A DNA stretch of 64,000 nt from Microvirga terrestris (GTDB lineage: Bacteria; Pseudomonadota; Alphaproteobacteria; Rhizobiales; Beijerinckiaceae). The stretch spans positions 372,001 through 436,000 of the forward strand of contig NZ_JADQDN010000001.1 in assembly GCF_015694425.1 (NCBI RefSeq), written 5' to 3'. Position 1 is the first letter of the stretch; each line of letters starts with the position of its first letter. This document shows, piece by piece, positions 9,528 through 18,335 of the stretch. The position numbers and the translations under genes are program-made. A model generated the notes under the pieces. That model had not been told where the DNA came from. It worked only from the letters and a program-made list of their open reading frames with translations, and ran no database searches.

Positions 9528-10472
9528 TCAAGCTTCCGGCAGAACCGGCGTCTCGATGTCCTTGGCCTCGCGCCCGCGCCGGGCCGCCTCGCGCTCAAGC
9601 AGCAGAAGAACCAGTCCTGCGCCGCAGATCACCGCTGCACCCACGAGCGTCCAGAACCCCACGACATCGCCGAAGAAGATGTAGCCGAGCACGATCGCCC
9701 AGACGATAAGTGTGTACTGATAAGGGGCGACGACGGATGCCGGCGCAATCTTCAAGGACCGGTTCACGCAGACATGCGCCGCCATGGACACGATACCGAG
9801 CAGGAAGAGGCCGGCGAGATCGAGCGGGCCGGGCGTCACCCAGTCGAGCGGCGCCGCGACGAGGCCGAAAATCAGGGCTCCGAGGATCTGGCCGAGCACC
9901 AGGGTGGCATCGTGGGTGTCCCGCAGCTTGCGGGTCGTGATCATGAGAAGCGAGTAGAAGAGACTTCCCGCGAGCGCGATGAGCGCGGGCAAGGACAGGG
10001 TGGCGCTCGACGGGCGCAGGGCGATCAGCACGCCGACGAAGCCGCAGGCGATGACGAGCATGCGCGGCTTGTCGATCTTCTCGCCGAGCCAGAAGGCCGC
10101 AAACGCCGCCACATAGATCGGCCCGGCCAGGTAATAGGTCATCACGTCCGCGAGCGGCAAATAGGTGACCGCCCAGTAGAAGCAGGCGACCTCCAGGGTC
10201 GAGAGGGTGATGCGCAGTGCGTGCAGCCCCGGCTGCGGCGGGATCTCGAACGGAACCTTCTGCCGGCGCATGAGCGGAAGGAGAACCATGAGGGCCGCGA
10301 CGCTGCGCAGGAGCAGGACCTGGCCGACGGAATAGGTGGCGACGAGCCACTTTCCCATGACGTCGTTCATGGCGAACATGAAGACGCCGAGCAGCATGAG
10401 GCCGATGCCGACGAGGACGCCTGACCGAACCTTGTGGGCGGGGGAGGAACCGGAATGAGACATGGGCCGCAT
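9528..10472 (-). CDS. EamA/DMT-family transporter
   Basis: The 314-residue protein has ten hydrophobic segments arranged as two EamA repeats; the repeat ends are visible as YYLAGPIYVAAFAAFWLGEKI and PYQYTLIVWAIVLGYIFFGD. DMT proteins usually export amino acids or metabolites from the cytoplasm. The last ~20 residues form a charged cytoplasmic tail. Two in-frame ATG codons (10472 and 10463) are possible starts and neither has a clear Shine-Dalgarno. It is monocistronic. A second paralogue of this family lies at 29.3-30.4 kb. Confidence 0.85.
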   Translation of the reverse strand: MRPMSHSGSSPAHKVRSGVLVGIGLMLLGVFMFAMNDVMGKWLVATYSVGQVLLLRSVAALMVLLPLMRRQKVPFEIPPQPGLHALRITLSTLEVACFYWAVTYLPLADVMTYYLAGPIYVAAFAAFWLGEKIDKPRMLVIACGFVGVLIALRPSSATLSLPALIALAGSLFYSLLMITTRKLRDTHDATLVLGQILGALIFGLVAAPLDWVTPGPLDLAGLFLLGIVSMAAHVCVNRSLKIAPASVVAPYQYTLIVWAIVLGYIFFGDVVGFWTLVGAAVICGAGLVLLLLEREAARRGREAKDIETPVLPEA

Positions 10473-10518
10473 TCATGAGCGAAGCGGCCTTAATTCACAA
10501 GCTCCGCGCCTGTAACTT

Positions 10519-11433
10519 TCAAAAGGTTTTCGCCCCGTTCACGGGCAGCATAATGGAATAAAGCGACGTCGTGGCGCAGATGTAGAGCCGGTTGCGCTTC
10601 AGACCGCCGAAGACGACGTTTGCCACCGCTTCGGGCACAAGAATTTTGCCAATCAGCGTGCCGTCGTTTTCGTAGCAGTGCACGCCGTCCCCGGCGCTCG
10701 TCCAGATCCGCCCGGCCTCATCCAGCCTGAAGCCGTCGAACAGGCCTTGCGTGCAGGTGGCGAAGACATTGCCGCCCGAGAGGCCTCCTTGGTCGTCCAC
10801 ATCGAAGACCCGAATATGGCGGGGGCCATCCTTCACATGGGTGGCGCCGGTATCGGCCACATAGAGGCGCCGCTCGTCGGGCGAGAAGGCAATCCCGTTG
10901 GGGCGCACGAAATCATCGGCGACGCTGCGGACATCGCCCGTGTACGGATCGATGCGATACACATGGCAGGCGCCGATCTCGCTTTCCGCCTTGTGCCCTT
11001 CGTAGTCCGAGTCGATTCCATAGGCCGGATCAGTGAACCAGATCGAGCCGTCGGACTTCACCACCACGTCGTTGGGGCTGTTGAAGCGCTTGCCCTGGTG
11101 ATGGCTGGCGAGCACCGTGATCGAGCCATCGTGCTCGGTGCGGGTCACGCGCCGGTTGCCGTGCTCGCAGGTGACGAGCCGCCCTTGTCGGTCGACGGTG
11201 TTGCCGTTGGAATAGCCCGATGAATGGCGAAAGACACTAACAGTGCCCGATGTCTCGTCGAAACGCATCATCCGGTCATTGGGCACGTCGCTCCAGATCA
11301 GGTAGCGGCCGGCCGGGAAATAAGCCGGACCTTCCGCCCAGCGGCATCCCTCCGCCAGCTTCTCCAGGCGTGCGGATCCGATGTGCAGGCGCTGGAAGCG
11401 ATCATCGAGGACGACGGCGACATCCCGAAACAT
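10519..11433 (-). CDS. SMP-30/gluconolactonase/LRE family protein
   Basis: This 304-residue protein is a six-bladed beta-propeller of the SMP-30 family. The metal ligands expected for the family are visible: Glu in WAEGPAYF (~residue 34), Asn in RFNSPNDVVVKSDG (~residue 119), Asn in RPNGIAFSPD and Asp in GLFDGFRLDEAG. Members hydrolyse sugar lactones such as gluconolactone or related esters, using one divalent cation. No signal peptide is seen. There is no sugar-metabolism partner nearby, so the physiological lactone is unknown. It lies 19 bases downstream of a universal stress protein on the same strand and may be co-transcribed with it. Confidence 0.85.
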   Translation of the reverse strand: MFRDVAVVLDDRFQRLHIGSARLEKLAEGCRWAEGPAYFPAGRYLIWSDVPNDRMMRFDETSGTVSVFRHSSGYSNGNTVDRQGRLVTCEHGNRRVTRTEHDGSITVLASHHQGKRFNSPNDVVVKSDGSIWFTDPAYGIDSDYEGHKAESEIGACHVYRIDPYTGDVRSVADDFVRPNGIAFSPDERRLYVADTGATHVKDGPRHIRVFDVDDQGGLSGGNVFATCTQGLFDGFRLDEAGRIWTSAGDGVHCYENDGTLIGKILVPEAVANVVFGGLKRNRLYICATTSLYSIMLPVNGAKTF

Positions 11434-11451
11434 AGCCAGAGCAATATCCTG

Positions 11452-12288
11452 TCAGTGAGCCATCAGGACGGGTATGGTCGTGTTGCCTAGGATATGGCTG
11501 GTTGCCCCTCCGAAGAACATCTGCCGCAGGCGGCTCTGGGTGTAGGCACCCTTCACCAGCAGATCGCAGCCAAGAGCGGCCGCCTCCTTCAGGATCGCTT
11601 CGCCCGGCCTGTTGGACGGGTCCGCTACCGTGATGGCTTCCGCCGGCAGGTCGTGCATCCGAAGATGGCGGGCGAGTTCCGAGCCGGAGGGGCCGGGAAC
11701 GCCCCAGTCGTCGAGTTCGAGAACGACGATTCGCTTGGCCTTGCGGAGCAGTGGCATCGAGTCCAGCACCGCACGGGCCGTTTCCGTGCTCCGGTTCCAG
11801 GCGATGACCGCCGTCTCGCCGAAGCTGCGGGTCGGGACAGGCGGAGCGATCAGGACGGGCCGTCCGGCCTCGAAGAGGGCTGCCTCCGCCGTGGACAGGC
11901 GGGTCTGGCCGTTCGATCCATCGGGGCGTCCCACGACGATGATGTCGAAAACCCGGCCATAGGCTCCCAGGAAGGCATCCTCCATCAGCCCATCCTGCCG
12001 CCAGCCGGAGCTCAGACCCGCCAGACCGGCTGCAGCACGGGAAATCTGCTTTGCGGTCATGAAAGCCTCGAAGCGCTCGCGGCATGCGCGGGCCATTTCC
12101 AGGCGGTTCTCGGGGGTGATCGGGGAGGGAACGCCGATGGCGATGTCCACCGGCAGGACCACCGGATAATCCGGCGTGATGGCGATCCCCTCGATATAGC
12201 TGTCGAACAGCTGGGCGAGCTGCAGCGCAGCTTCCAGCTGGGGCTCAATGACGCCGTGGTCTTCGATCGGGACAAGGATGCTTTTCAT
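11452..12288 (-). CDS. Universal stress protein, tandem-domain type
   Basis: At 278 residues it is twice the usual USP length. An N-terminal half (MKSILVPIEDHG ... DIIVVGRPDG) and a C-terminal half (ETAVIAWNRSTETARAVLDS ... CDLLVKGAYTQSRLRQMFFGGATSHILGNTTIPVLMAH) are both USP-like alpha/beta folds. Only the C-terminal half keeps a loop resembling the G-x2-G-x9-G-S/T ATP motif (KGAYTQSRLRQMFFGGAT), with changes. USP proteins accumulate in stress and bind nucleotides. A single-domain paralogue lies at 45586-46011. Confidence 0.85.
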   Translation of the reverse strand: MKSILVPIEDHGVIEPQLEAALQLAQLFDSYIEGIAITPDYPVVLPVDIAIGVPSPITPENRLEMARACRERFEAFMTAKQISRAAAGLAGLSSGWRQDGLMEDAFLGAYGRVFDIIVVGRPDGSNGQTRLSTAEAALFEAGRPVLIAPPVPTRSFGETAVIAWNRSTETARAVLDSMPLLRKAKRIVVLELDDWGVPGPSGSELARHLRMHDLPAEAITVADPSNRPGEAILKEAAALGCDLLVKGAYTQSRLRQMFFGGATSHILGNTTIPVLMAH

Positions 12289-12427
12289 AAGGATTATTGT
12301 CGCGCTTTAACGCCCCGTCGGCAAGACCATTCGAAAGTTCATCCCTACCTGTGGACGGGATCGGATTTGACATCCGGTTGTCGGCGGCTCCAGCTTGAAC
12401 GCGCCGGCAAATCAGGGAGCCTCCATC

Positions 12428-13480
12428 ATGCGTAAGATCGCAATACTTGGCGCAGCCACGTTCCTCAGCCTGTCCACATCCTTCGCAGCGAGCGCCTTCG
12501 AGCCGGGCAATACGGGCCGGATCAAGACCCTCGTGGATACGGGGATGCAGTATTACTGGTCCGGCGGCGACGTGAAGAAGGCGGAGGCCGAGGTTTTCAA
12601 GGGCATCACCCTGCACGGCCGCTACGATGTGGTGGAGAAGGCGTTCGCCGAGGCTTCCTCATTGGCGCCCGAGCGGCTGGACTTCCGCTTTGCAGTCGCC
12701 TCGTCTCAGATCCTGCAGAAGAACCTCACGGGCGCCCGCGCCACCTACGAGGACATCCTTGGCAAAAGCCCCGCATCCTTCGACGCTCAGGCCTGGCTCG
12801 CCGCTCTGGCTCGAATCGAGGGCAATACCGACGAAGTGTCCTTGAGGGAGCAGGCTCTCGCCGGTCTCGACCGGGCGCGGGCGGAGGCTTACCGCCAGCG
12901 CTTCGCTCGGGCCGAAGCCATCATGGCCGAGCGTCCCAACACCGAGGTGCCGACACTGCCGGGTCGGGTGATGATCGTCACCCTCGGCTATGCGCTGGCG
13001 AAGGACGGCACAGCCGAAAAGCCGCTCCTCGACCGCCTCGATGTCGCTCTGAAAGCCGCGCAGGCTAATCCGACCGCCCGGATCATGGTCACCGGCGGCC
13101 AGCCTCAGGCAGGCGTCACCGAGGGCGACGTCATGATGAAGTGGTTGGTGGAAAAGGGCATCGATCGGGACCGCATCCTGATTGAAGACAAGTCGAAGGA
13201 CACAGTCGGCAACGTGCTCAATGTCGCCAATCTCCTGAAGCGCCATACAGCCGACGCGGTCATCCTCGTGACCAGTTCCAGCCACATGCGCCGCGCCCGC
13301 ACGCTGCTCGAGGACGCTTTCCGGCAATACGACCTGAGCGCACAGATCGTCCCTGTGGTGGCGCTCGATGCGCCGTCAGTGGAAGAGGCCGCCAAAGTCT
13401 CGAAGGATGAGCGCATGGTCGTGTATCGTGACCTCATGCGCGTCTCGGGGCTCTGGGCCTATCCAGGCATCCAGCAGTAA
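12428..13480 (+). CDS. YdcF/SanA/ElyC-family (DUF218) exported protein
   Basis: The 350-residue product has a signal peptide ending near SFAASA (residue ~24). A helical, TPR-like region follows (residues ~40-170; RLDFRFAVASSQILQKNLTGARATYEDIL). The C-terminal DUF218 domain (GRVMIVTLGYALAKDGT ... ARIMVTGG ... ILIEDKSKDTVGNVLNVANLL ... VTSSSHMRRA) is a Rossmann-like fold found in envelope proteins linked to cell-wall or vancomycin phenotypes. I chose ATG 12428, which has GGGAG upstream, over TTG 12395. The ligand of DUF218 is not established. It is convergent with the PPK2 gene. Confidence 0.85.
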   Translation: MRKIAILGAATFLSLSTSFAASAFEPGNTGRIKTLVDTGMQYYWSGGDVKKAEAEVFKGITLHGRYDVVEKAFAEASSLAPERLDFRFAVASSQILQKNLTGARATYEDILGKSPASFDAQAWLAALARIEGNTDEVSLREQALAGLDRARAEAYRQRFARAEAIMAERPNTEVPTLPGRVMIVTLGYALAKDGTAEKPLLDRLDVALKAAQANPTARIMVTGGQPQAGVTEGDVMMKWLVEKGIDRDRILIEDKSKDTVGNVLNVANLLKRHTADAVILVTSSSHMRRARTLLEDAFRQYDLSAQIVPVVALDAPSVEEAAKVSKDERMVVYRDLMRVSGLWAYPGIQQ

Positions 13481-13489
13481 TCCGCCGCT

Positions 13490-14314
13490 TCATTCGACGT
13501 GGAAATCTCCTGGATTCCAGGAGACTTTCGGATATTGCGGGTTCATCTCCTCAAGGGTCGCCTTGACGATGTTGGCGATGGCGGCGTTACGAACCCATTT
13601 GCGGTCGGCCGGGATGACGTACCAGGGCGCCCAGTTGGTCGAGCAGCGATGGAGCATCGTCTCGTAAGCGTCCTGGTAATCGTCCCAGTGCTCCCTGTCC
13701 TCCAGATCGCCAGGATTGAACTTCCAGTTCTTGGTGGGATCGTCGAGGCGGTCCTGCAGGCGCTCCTTCTGCTCGTCCTTCGAGATGTGAAGCATGAACT
13801 TGAGGATCGTGGTGCCATTCTCGACCAGCATCTTCTCGAAGGCGTTGATCTGTTCATAGCGCTGCTCAATCGCCGCCTCGGGCGCGAACTTCCTGACCTT
13901 TCCGATCAAGACATCCTCGTAATGGGAGCGGTTGAAGATGCCGATCGTACCGCGCCGGGGGCAGACAGCGTGCACGCGCCAGAGATAGTCATGCTCCAGT
14001 TCAAGCTTCGTCGGCGGGCCAAAGGCATGAACCGAGACGCCCAGGGGACCCGTCGCATTGAAGACGCTGCGGATCGTGCCGTCCTTGCCCGAGGTGTCGG
14101 TGCCCTGGAGGATCACGAGGAGTGCCCGCGAGCCTTCGGCATAGAGCCGATCCTGCAACGCATCGATCTCCTTGGCGAGAGTCGTCGTGTCCACCTTGGT
14201 CTGCTGCTCTTCACCAAAGAGGGACTTGTCGCGCGGGTCGCGATCCCGAAGGCGAGCCTTTTCGCCGGGGCTGACCCGCAGCTTCTCGATCAAGGTCTTG
14301 GCCAGATCCGTCAT
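13490..14314 (-). CDS. Polyphosphate kinase 2 family protein
   Basis: The 274-residue enzyme has the PPK2 P-loop (QGTDTSGKDGTI, ~residues 70-81), the lid region IFNRSHYEDVL and the downstream RLDDPTKNWKFNPGDLEDRE segment. PPK2 enzymes phosphorylate nucleotides with inorganic polyphosphate in the cytoplasm. The motif spelling resembles class III members that can act on AMP and ADP; this is inference from memory of the class. ATG 14314 is preferred over 14320 because GGGAG sits six bases before it. Confidence 0.88.
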   Translation of the reverse strand: MTDLAKTLIEKLRVSPGEKARLRDRDPRDKSLFGEEQQTKVDTTTLAKEIDALQDRLYAEGSRALLVILQGTDTSGKDGTIRSVFNATGPLGVSVHAFGPPTKLELEHDYLWRVHAVCPRRGTIGIFNRSHYEDVLIGKVRKFAPEAAIEQRYEQINAFEKMLVENGTTILKFMLHISKDEQKERLQDRLDDPTKNWKFNPGDLEDREHWDDYQDAYETMLHRCSTNWAPWYVIPADRKWVRNAAIANIVKATLEEMNPQYPKVSWNPGDFHVE

Positions 14315-14450
14315 CGACATCTCCCGTTGCCTTCAGGACGATAGGGCATAACAGCCCGAAAGGAAGGCTGGGATTGTCTACGGAGCGCTCTTTACGACCC
14401 GCGCGACCCCATCTACCAAGAGAATGCCAACAGCAATTCAGGGGCTCACG

Positions 14451-15086
14451 ATGCTCGCTCTCTACTATTATCCTGGCAATGCCAGCCTTCTGCCGCACAT
14501 GATGCTGCGCGAGATCGGGGCCGAGTTCGAGCTGCGCCTCGTGGATCGTGGGCAGAATGTCCAGAAGAGCGCCGAGTATCTCAAGCTCAATCCCAACGGC
14601 CGCATTCCGGTTCTCGTGGATGGCGATCTCGTGCTGTTCGAGACGGCCGCCGTTGCGCTGCACCTCGCCGACAAGTTCCCGCAGGCTGGCCTCGCGCCTG
14701 CTGTCGGCACGAGCGAACGGGCCGAGTTCTACAAGTGGATGATCCATCTGACGAATACGCCGCAGGCGGAATATCGGGCTTGGTTCTATCCGCACGAGCA
14801 CGTGAGCGACGAGGCTACCGCGCCGGCTGTGAAGCAGGCCGCCAATGAGCGCCTCACGCGCATGTTCGACGTGATCTCCGAACAGCTCGGCGACAAGCCC
14901 TGGCTTCTCGGAGATAGATTCTCGGCCGCGGACCTCTTCCTGTTCATGCTGATCCGCTGGGGCCGGGGCATGCCGAGGCCGCCGCGCAACCTGCCGAACC
15001 TGAATGCCCTGGCCGAGCGCGTTCTCGCCCGGCCTGCCGTGCAGAAGGTGCTCGAGGCCGAAGGCATCAAGGCCCCGGTCTTCTAA
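14451..15086 (+). CDS. Glutathione S-transferase family protein
   Basis: This 211-residue protein has the two-domain GST layout: an N-terminal thioredoxin-like domain (LALYYYPGNASLLPHMML ... NPNGRIPVLVDGDLVLFETAAVALHLAD, with the cis-proline and the Glu-Thr/Ser glutathione contact) and a C-terminal helical domain containing the GDRFSAADLFLFMLI N-capping box. GSTs conjugate or reduce substrates with glutathione. The likely catalytic residue is a Tyr or Ser in YYYPGNAS. ATG 14451 has GGGG eight bases upstream and is preferred over ATG 14424. It is convergent with the LigD-like gene. Confidence 0.9.
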   Translation: MLALYYYPGNASLLPHMMLREIGAEFELRLVDRGQNVQKSAEYLKLNPNGRIPVLVDGDLVLFETAAVALHLADKFPQAGLAPAVGTSERAEFYKWMIHLTNTPQAEYRAWFYPHEHVSDEATAPAVKQAANERLTRMFDVISEQLGDKPWLLGDRFSAADLFLFMLIRWGRGMPRPPRNLPNLNALAERVLARPAVQKVLEAEGIKAPVF

Positions 15087-15089
15087 AGA

Positions 15090-16658
15090 CTACTTCTTGC
15101 GCGACACGCGTTTTGCAGGTTTTGCGTCCGGCAGAACCTGATCGGTCTTGCCAATCTCTGCCCAAGGATCCTTCTTGAGCGAGATGAGGCGCTTGTCGAG
15201 ATTTTTGACCGTGAAGCCGTTGGGCTTGAGATCGGGGGAAAGCTCTTCCCAGGCAATCGGCGTCGCCACCGGTGCGCCGGGGCGGGAGCGGGTGGAGTAG
15301 GGCGCGACGGCCGAGGCCTCGCGGTTGTTGCGCAGGTAGTCGATGAAGATGCGGCCCTCGCGCTCCTGCTTGACGGACGTGGTGGTGTAGCGATCCGGCT
15401 CGTCCGCCGCCATGGCCTCCGCAATCCCGCGCGAGAAGGCGAGTGCCTCCTTCCATTGGGCCTTTGGCTTCAGGGGCACGACCACGTGCAGGCCCTTACC
15501 GCCCGTGGTCTTGACCAAGCTTGCCAGTCCCAGGGCTTTCAGACGCTCGCGAACCGCAAGCGCACCCTCGATCACGCGCGGCCAGTCCACGCCCTCGCCC
15601 GGGTCGAGGTCGAGGATGAGGCGGTCAGGACGTTCCAGATCGGCAAGGGTCGCGCCCCACACATGCATTTCCAGGACGCCCGATTGCACGAGGGCGATCA
15701 CGCCCTGGATGTCGGTAACCGTCAGGGCCTCCTGCGTGCCGCTGTTGTCCGGGATCGTGGTGCGATGGATGAGGTCGCTCATGCCGGCCCAGGAATGGCG
15801 CTGGACGAAGCACTTCTTCTCCCCGCCTCCCGGGCAGCGGATGAGGGTGAGAGGACGGTCGACCAGATGCGGCAGGAGCCACTCGCCGATGTCGAGGTAG
15901 AATTCCGCCAGCTCCTGCTTGGTGAGCCCCTGATCCTCCCACAGCACGCGATCCGGATGGGTGAGAGGCACGCCGGCCACTTGGATATCACCGGCTTTTG
16001 CTTTCTTCGCGCTTGAGGCCCGCTTCGCAGGCTTTGCCGACGATGCGCGCTTCGAGGCGGCTTTCGGTTTCGACGGCTTCTTAGCGGAGCGTCCAGGGGC
16101 GATCTCGTCCAGAGAACGCCCGGTCTTCACCGAGAGCGGCGCCTCCTCGAGGATATCCGGATCGTCTTCGGTCCTTGCATGCGCATCGTCGGCTTTGATC
16201 AGCAGCCAGGATGGCTGGCGCTCGCGCGGGCGCTTTGCCATGCGCACGAGATGCCACGTGCCTTCGAGCTTCTCGCCGTCGAGGCGGAAGGTGAGGCGGC
16301 CTTTCTCGTAAGCCTCGTGGGGATCGCCCTCCGGCTCCCAGGTCCCCCGATCCCACAACAGGACTGTGCCGCCGCCATATTGGCCATTGGGGATGGTGCC
16401 CTCGAAGTCGCCGTATTGCAGCGGATGGTCCTCGACCTCGACTGCCAGACGCTTCTCGCCTTTGACGAAGCTGGGTCCCTTCGCCACCGCCCAGCTCTTC
16501 AACACGCCGTCGAGCTCAAGGCGGAAGTCGTAGTGCAGGCGGGAAGCGTCATGCTTCTGTACGACAAAGGAGGCGCCGGGGTGCCGGGAGGCCTTGCCTG
16601 CCGGCTCCGAGGTTTTCGTGAAGTCGCGCTTGGCGCGATAGGCTGCGAGCTTTGCCAT
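15090..16658 (-). CDS. LigD-type NHEJ protein with PE and POL domains but no ligase domain
   Basis: The 522-residue protein opens with a LigD 3'-phosphoesterase domain (residues ~1-185). The likely catalytic residues are His36, His42 and Asp44 in HDASRLHYDF and His78 in EDHPLQYGDFEG. A Lys/Ala/Ser linker (~186-222) leads to an archaeo-eukaryotic-primase-like POL domain (~224-510) with the metal pair Asp350/Asp352 in LILDLDP, TTGGKGLHVVV at 384-394 and FIDYLRN at 438-444. The ATP-dependent ligase domain that normally carries the K-x-D-G nucleotidyl motif is absent. PE trims 3' ends and POL fills gaps or adds ribonucleotides during Ku-dependent end joining. No Ku gene is in the window. It follows the peptide transporter operon by 41 bases. 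Confidence 0.9.
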   Translation of the reverse strand: MAKLAAYRAKRDFTKTSEPAGKASRHPGASFVVQKHDASRLHYDFRLELDGVLKSWAVAKGPSFVKGEKRLAVEVEDHPLQYGDFEGTIPNGQYGGGTVLLWDRGTWEPEGDPHEAYEKGRLTFRLDGEKLEGTWHLVRMAKRPRERQPSWLLIKADDAHARTEDDPDILEEAPLSVKTGRSLDEIAPGRSAKKPSKPKAASKRASSAKPAKRASSAKKAKAGDIQVAGVPLTHPDRVLWEDQGLTKQELAEFYLDIGEWLLPHLVDRPLTLIRCPGGGEKKCFVQRHSWAGMSDLIHRTTIPDNSGTQEALTVTDIQGVIALVQSGVLEMHVWGATLADLERPDRLILDLDPGEGVDWPRVIEGALAVRERLKALGLASLVKTTGGKGLHVVVPLKPKAQWKEALAFSRGIAEAMAADEPDRYTTTSVKQEREGRIFIDYLRNNREASAVAPYSTRSRPGAPVATPIAWEELSPDLKPNGFTVKNLDKRLISLKKDPWAEIGKTDQVLPDAKPAKRVSRKK

Positions 16659-16699
16659 GGTGCAGAGTCAAATCCGCGCCATGGGCTCCGGTTCCAACC

Positions 16700-18334
16700 C
16701 TAAGAGGCCAGGGGCTGAACCGCCGCTTCGTTCCTGTCGTCCTTGGTGAGGAAGGCGGCGGCGATCAGGTCGCGGGTGTATTCCTCGCTTGGCCTGTCGA
16801 AGATCTCCTCGGCATTGCCGCGCTCCACCACCTTGCCGCTCTTCATGACCATGATCTCGTCCGAGAGTGCCCGCACTACGGCAAGGTCGTGGCTGATGAA
16901 CACATAGGCGAGGCCGTGGGCCTTCTGGAGGTTGCGGAGCAGCTCGACGATCTCTTTCTGCACCGAGCGGTCGAGCGCAGAGGTCGGCTCGTCGAGGACC
17001 ACGAGCTTGGGATGCAGGATGATGGCGCGGGCAATGGCAATGCGCTGACGCTGGCCGCCCGAGAATTCGTGCGGGAAGCGGTTGCGCCACGCTGGATCAA
17101 GCTGCACCTCCTCGAAAGCCTGTGAGGCGCGCCGGTCGCGCTCCTTGCGGGAGATGCTCGGCTCATGGACCAGAAGGCCCTCGGTCACGATCTCGCCTGC
17201 CGTCATGCGCGGGGAGAGGGAGCCGAAGGGATCCTGGAACACGAGCTGCAGGTGCCGCCTCAGGGGCTGCATGCCACGGCGGTCAAGGGGCATGAGGTTG
17301 CGGTCTTCGAAGCGGACCATCCCGGAGGCCGGCTGCAGGCGCAGGATGGCGCGGCCCAGCGTCGACTTGCCGGAGCCTGATTCACCCACCACGCCCACGG
17401 TCTCGCCGGCGCGAACCCTGAGGCTCACATCGTCGACGGCTCGCAGCACATGGGTGGACTTGCCGAAGAAGCTCTTCTCCAGGGTGAACTGAACCGAGAT
17501 GTTCTGCGCGTCCATGATCATCGGAGCATTCGTCGCAACAGGTTCCTTGCGTCCGGTCGGTTCGGCGTCGATGAGCATCTGGGTATAGGGATGCTTCGGG
17601 GCCGCAAAGATGTCGGCGGTGCCGCCGCTCTCGACGACTTCGCCACGCTTCATCACATATGTGCGGTCGGCAAAGCGCCGCACGACGCCGAGATCGTGCG
17701 TGATGAACACGATGGACATGCCGAGCCGCTTCTGCAGATCGGCCAGCAGCTCGAGGATGCGGGCCTGCACCGTCACGTCGAGAGCCGTGGTCGGCTCGTC
17801 GGCGATCAGCACGTCCGGGTTGTTGGCGAGTGCCATGGCGATCATTACGCGCTGGCGCTGGCCGCCGGACATCTCGTGCGGGTAGGAATCGATGCGGCGA
17901 GCCGGATCCGGGATGCGGACGAGTTCGAGGAGCTCGATGGCGCGCTTGCGCGCGTCGGCCTTGCTCATGCCGCCATGGGTGGTGAGCGGGAGGGCCAGCT
18001 GATCCCCGATCCGGTAGAGCGGATCGAGCGACGTCATCGGCTCCTGGAAGATCATGGTGAGCTTGGAGCCGCGGTAATGATTGAGCCTGCCGGGGGAAAG
18101 GCCCACCAGTTCCTCGCCGCGATACTTGACCGAGCCCTCAGCCCAGCCATTCGAGGCGAGAAGGCCCATGACCGCCATCATGGTCTGGCTCTTGCCTGAG
18201 CCGGACTCGCCCACGATGGCGACGGTCTCGCCCGGGTTGATGTCGAGGTCGATGCCCTTCACCGCATGGAGAATGCCGTCGCCGGTGCGGAAGCGGACGT
18301 TCAGGTTTCGGACCGAGAGAACGGGTTCGGCCAT
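16700..18334 (-). CDS. Oligopeptide/dipeptide ABC transporter, fused double ATP-binding protein (OppD-OppF type)
   Basis: Two complete ABC ATPases are joined in one 544-residue chain. The first has Walker A GESGSGKS (42-49), signature MSGGQRQRV (155-163) and Walker [13 protein letters not shown]. The second has Walker A GESGSGKS (317-324), signature [10 protein letters not shown] and Walker [12 protein letters not shown]. In many species these are the separate OppD and OppF proteins. The start is ATG 18334, one base after the permease stop, although the frame is open upstream to 18361. It ends the four-gene peptide transport operon. Confidence 0.93.
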   Translation of the reverse strand: MAEPVLSVRNLNVRFRTGDGILHAVKGIDLDINPGETVAIVGESGSGKSQTMMAVMGLLASNGWAEGSVKYRGEELVGLSPGRLNHYRGSKLTMIFQEPMTSLDPLYRIGDQLALPLTTHGGMSKADARKRAIELLELVRIPDPARRIDSYPHEMSGGQRQRVMIAMALANNPDVLIADEPTTALDVTVQARILELLADLQKRLGMSIVFITHDLGVVRRFADRTYVMKRGEVVESGGTADIFAAPKHPYTQMLIDAEPTGRKEPVATNAPMIMDAQNISVQFTLEKSFFGKSTHVLRAVDDVSLRVRAGETVGVVGESGSGKSTLGRAILRLQPASGMVRFEDRNLMPLDRRGMQPLRRHLQLVFQDPFGSLSPRMTAGEIVTEGLLVHEPSISRKERDRRASQAFEEVQLDPAWRNRFPHEFSGGQRQRIAIARAIILHPKLVVLDEPTSALDRSVQKEIVELLRNLQKAHGLAYVFISHDLAVVRALSDEIMVMKSGKVVERGNAEEIFDRPSEEYTRDLIAAAFLTKDDRNEAAVQPLAS

Positions 18335-18335
18335 G

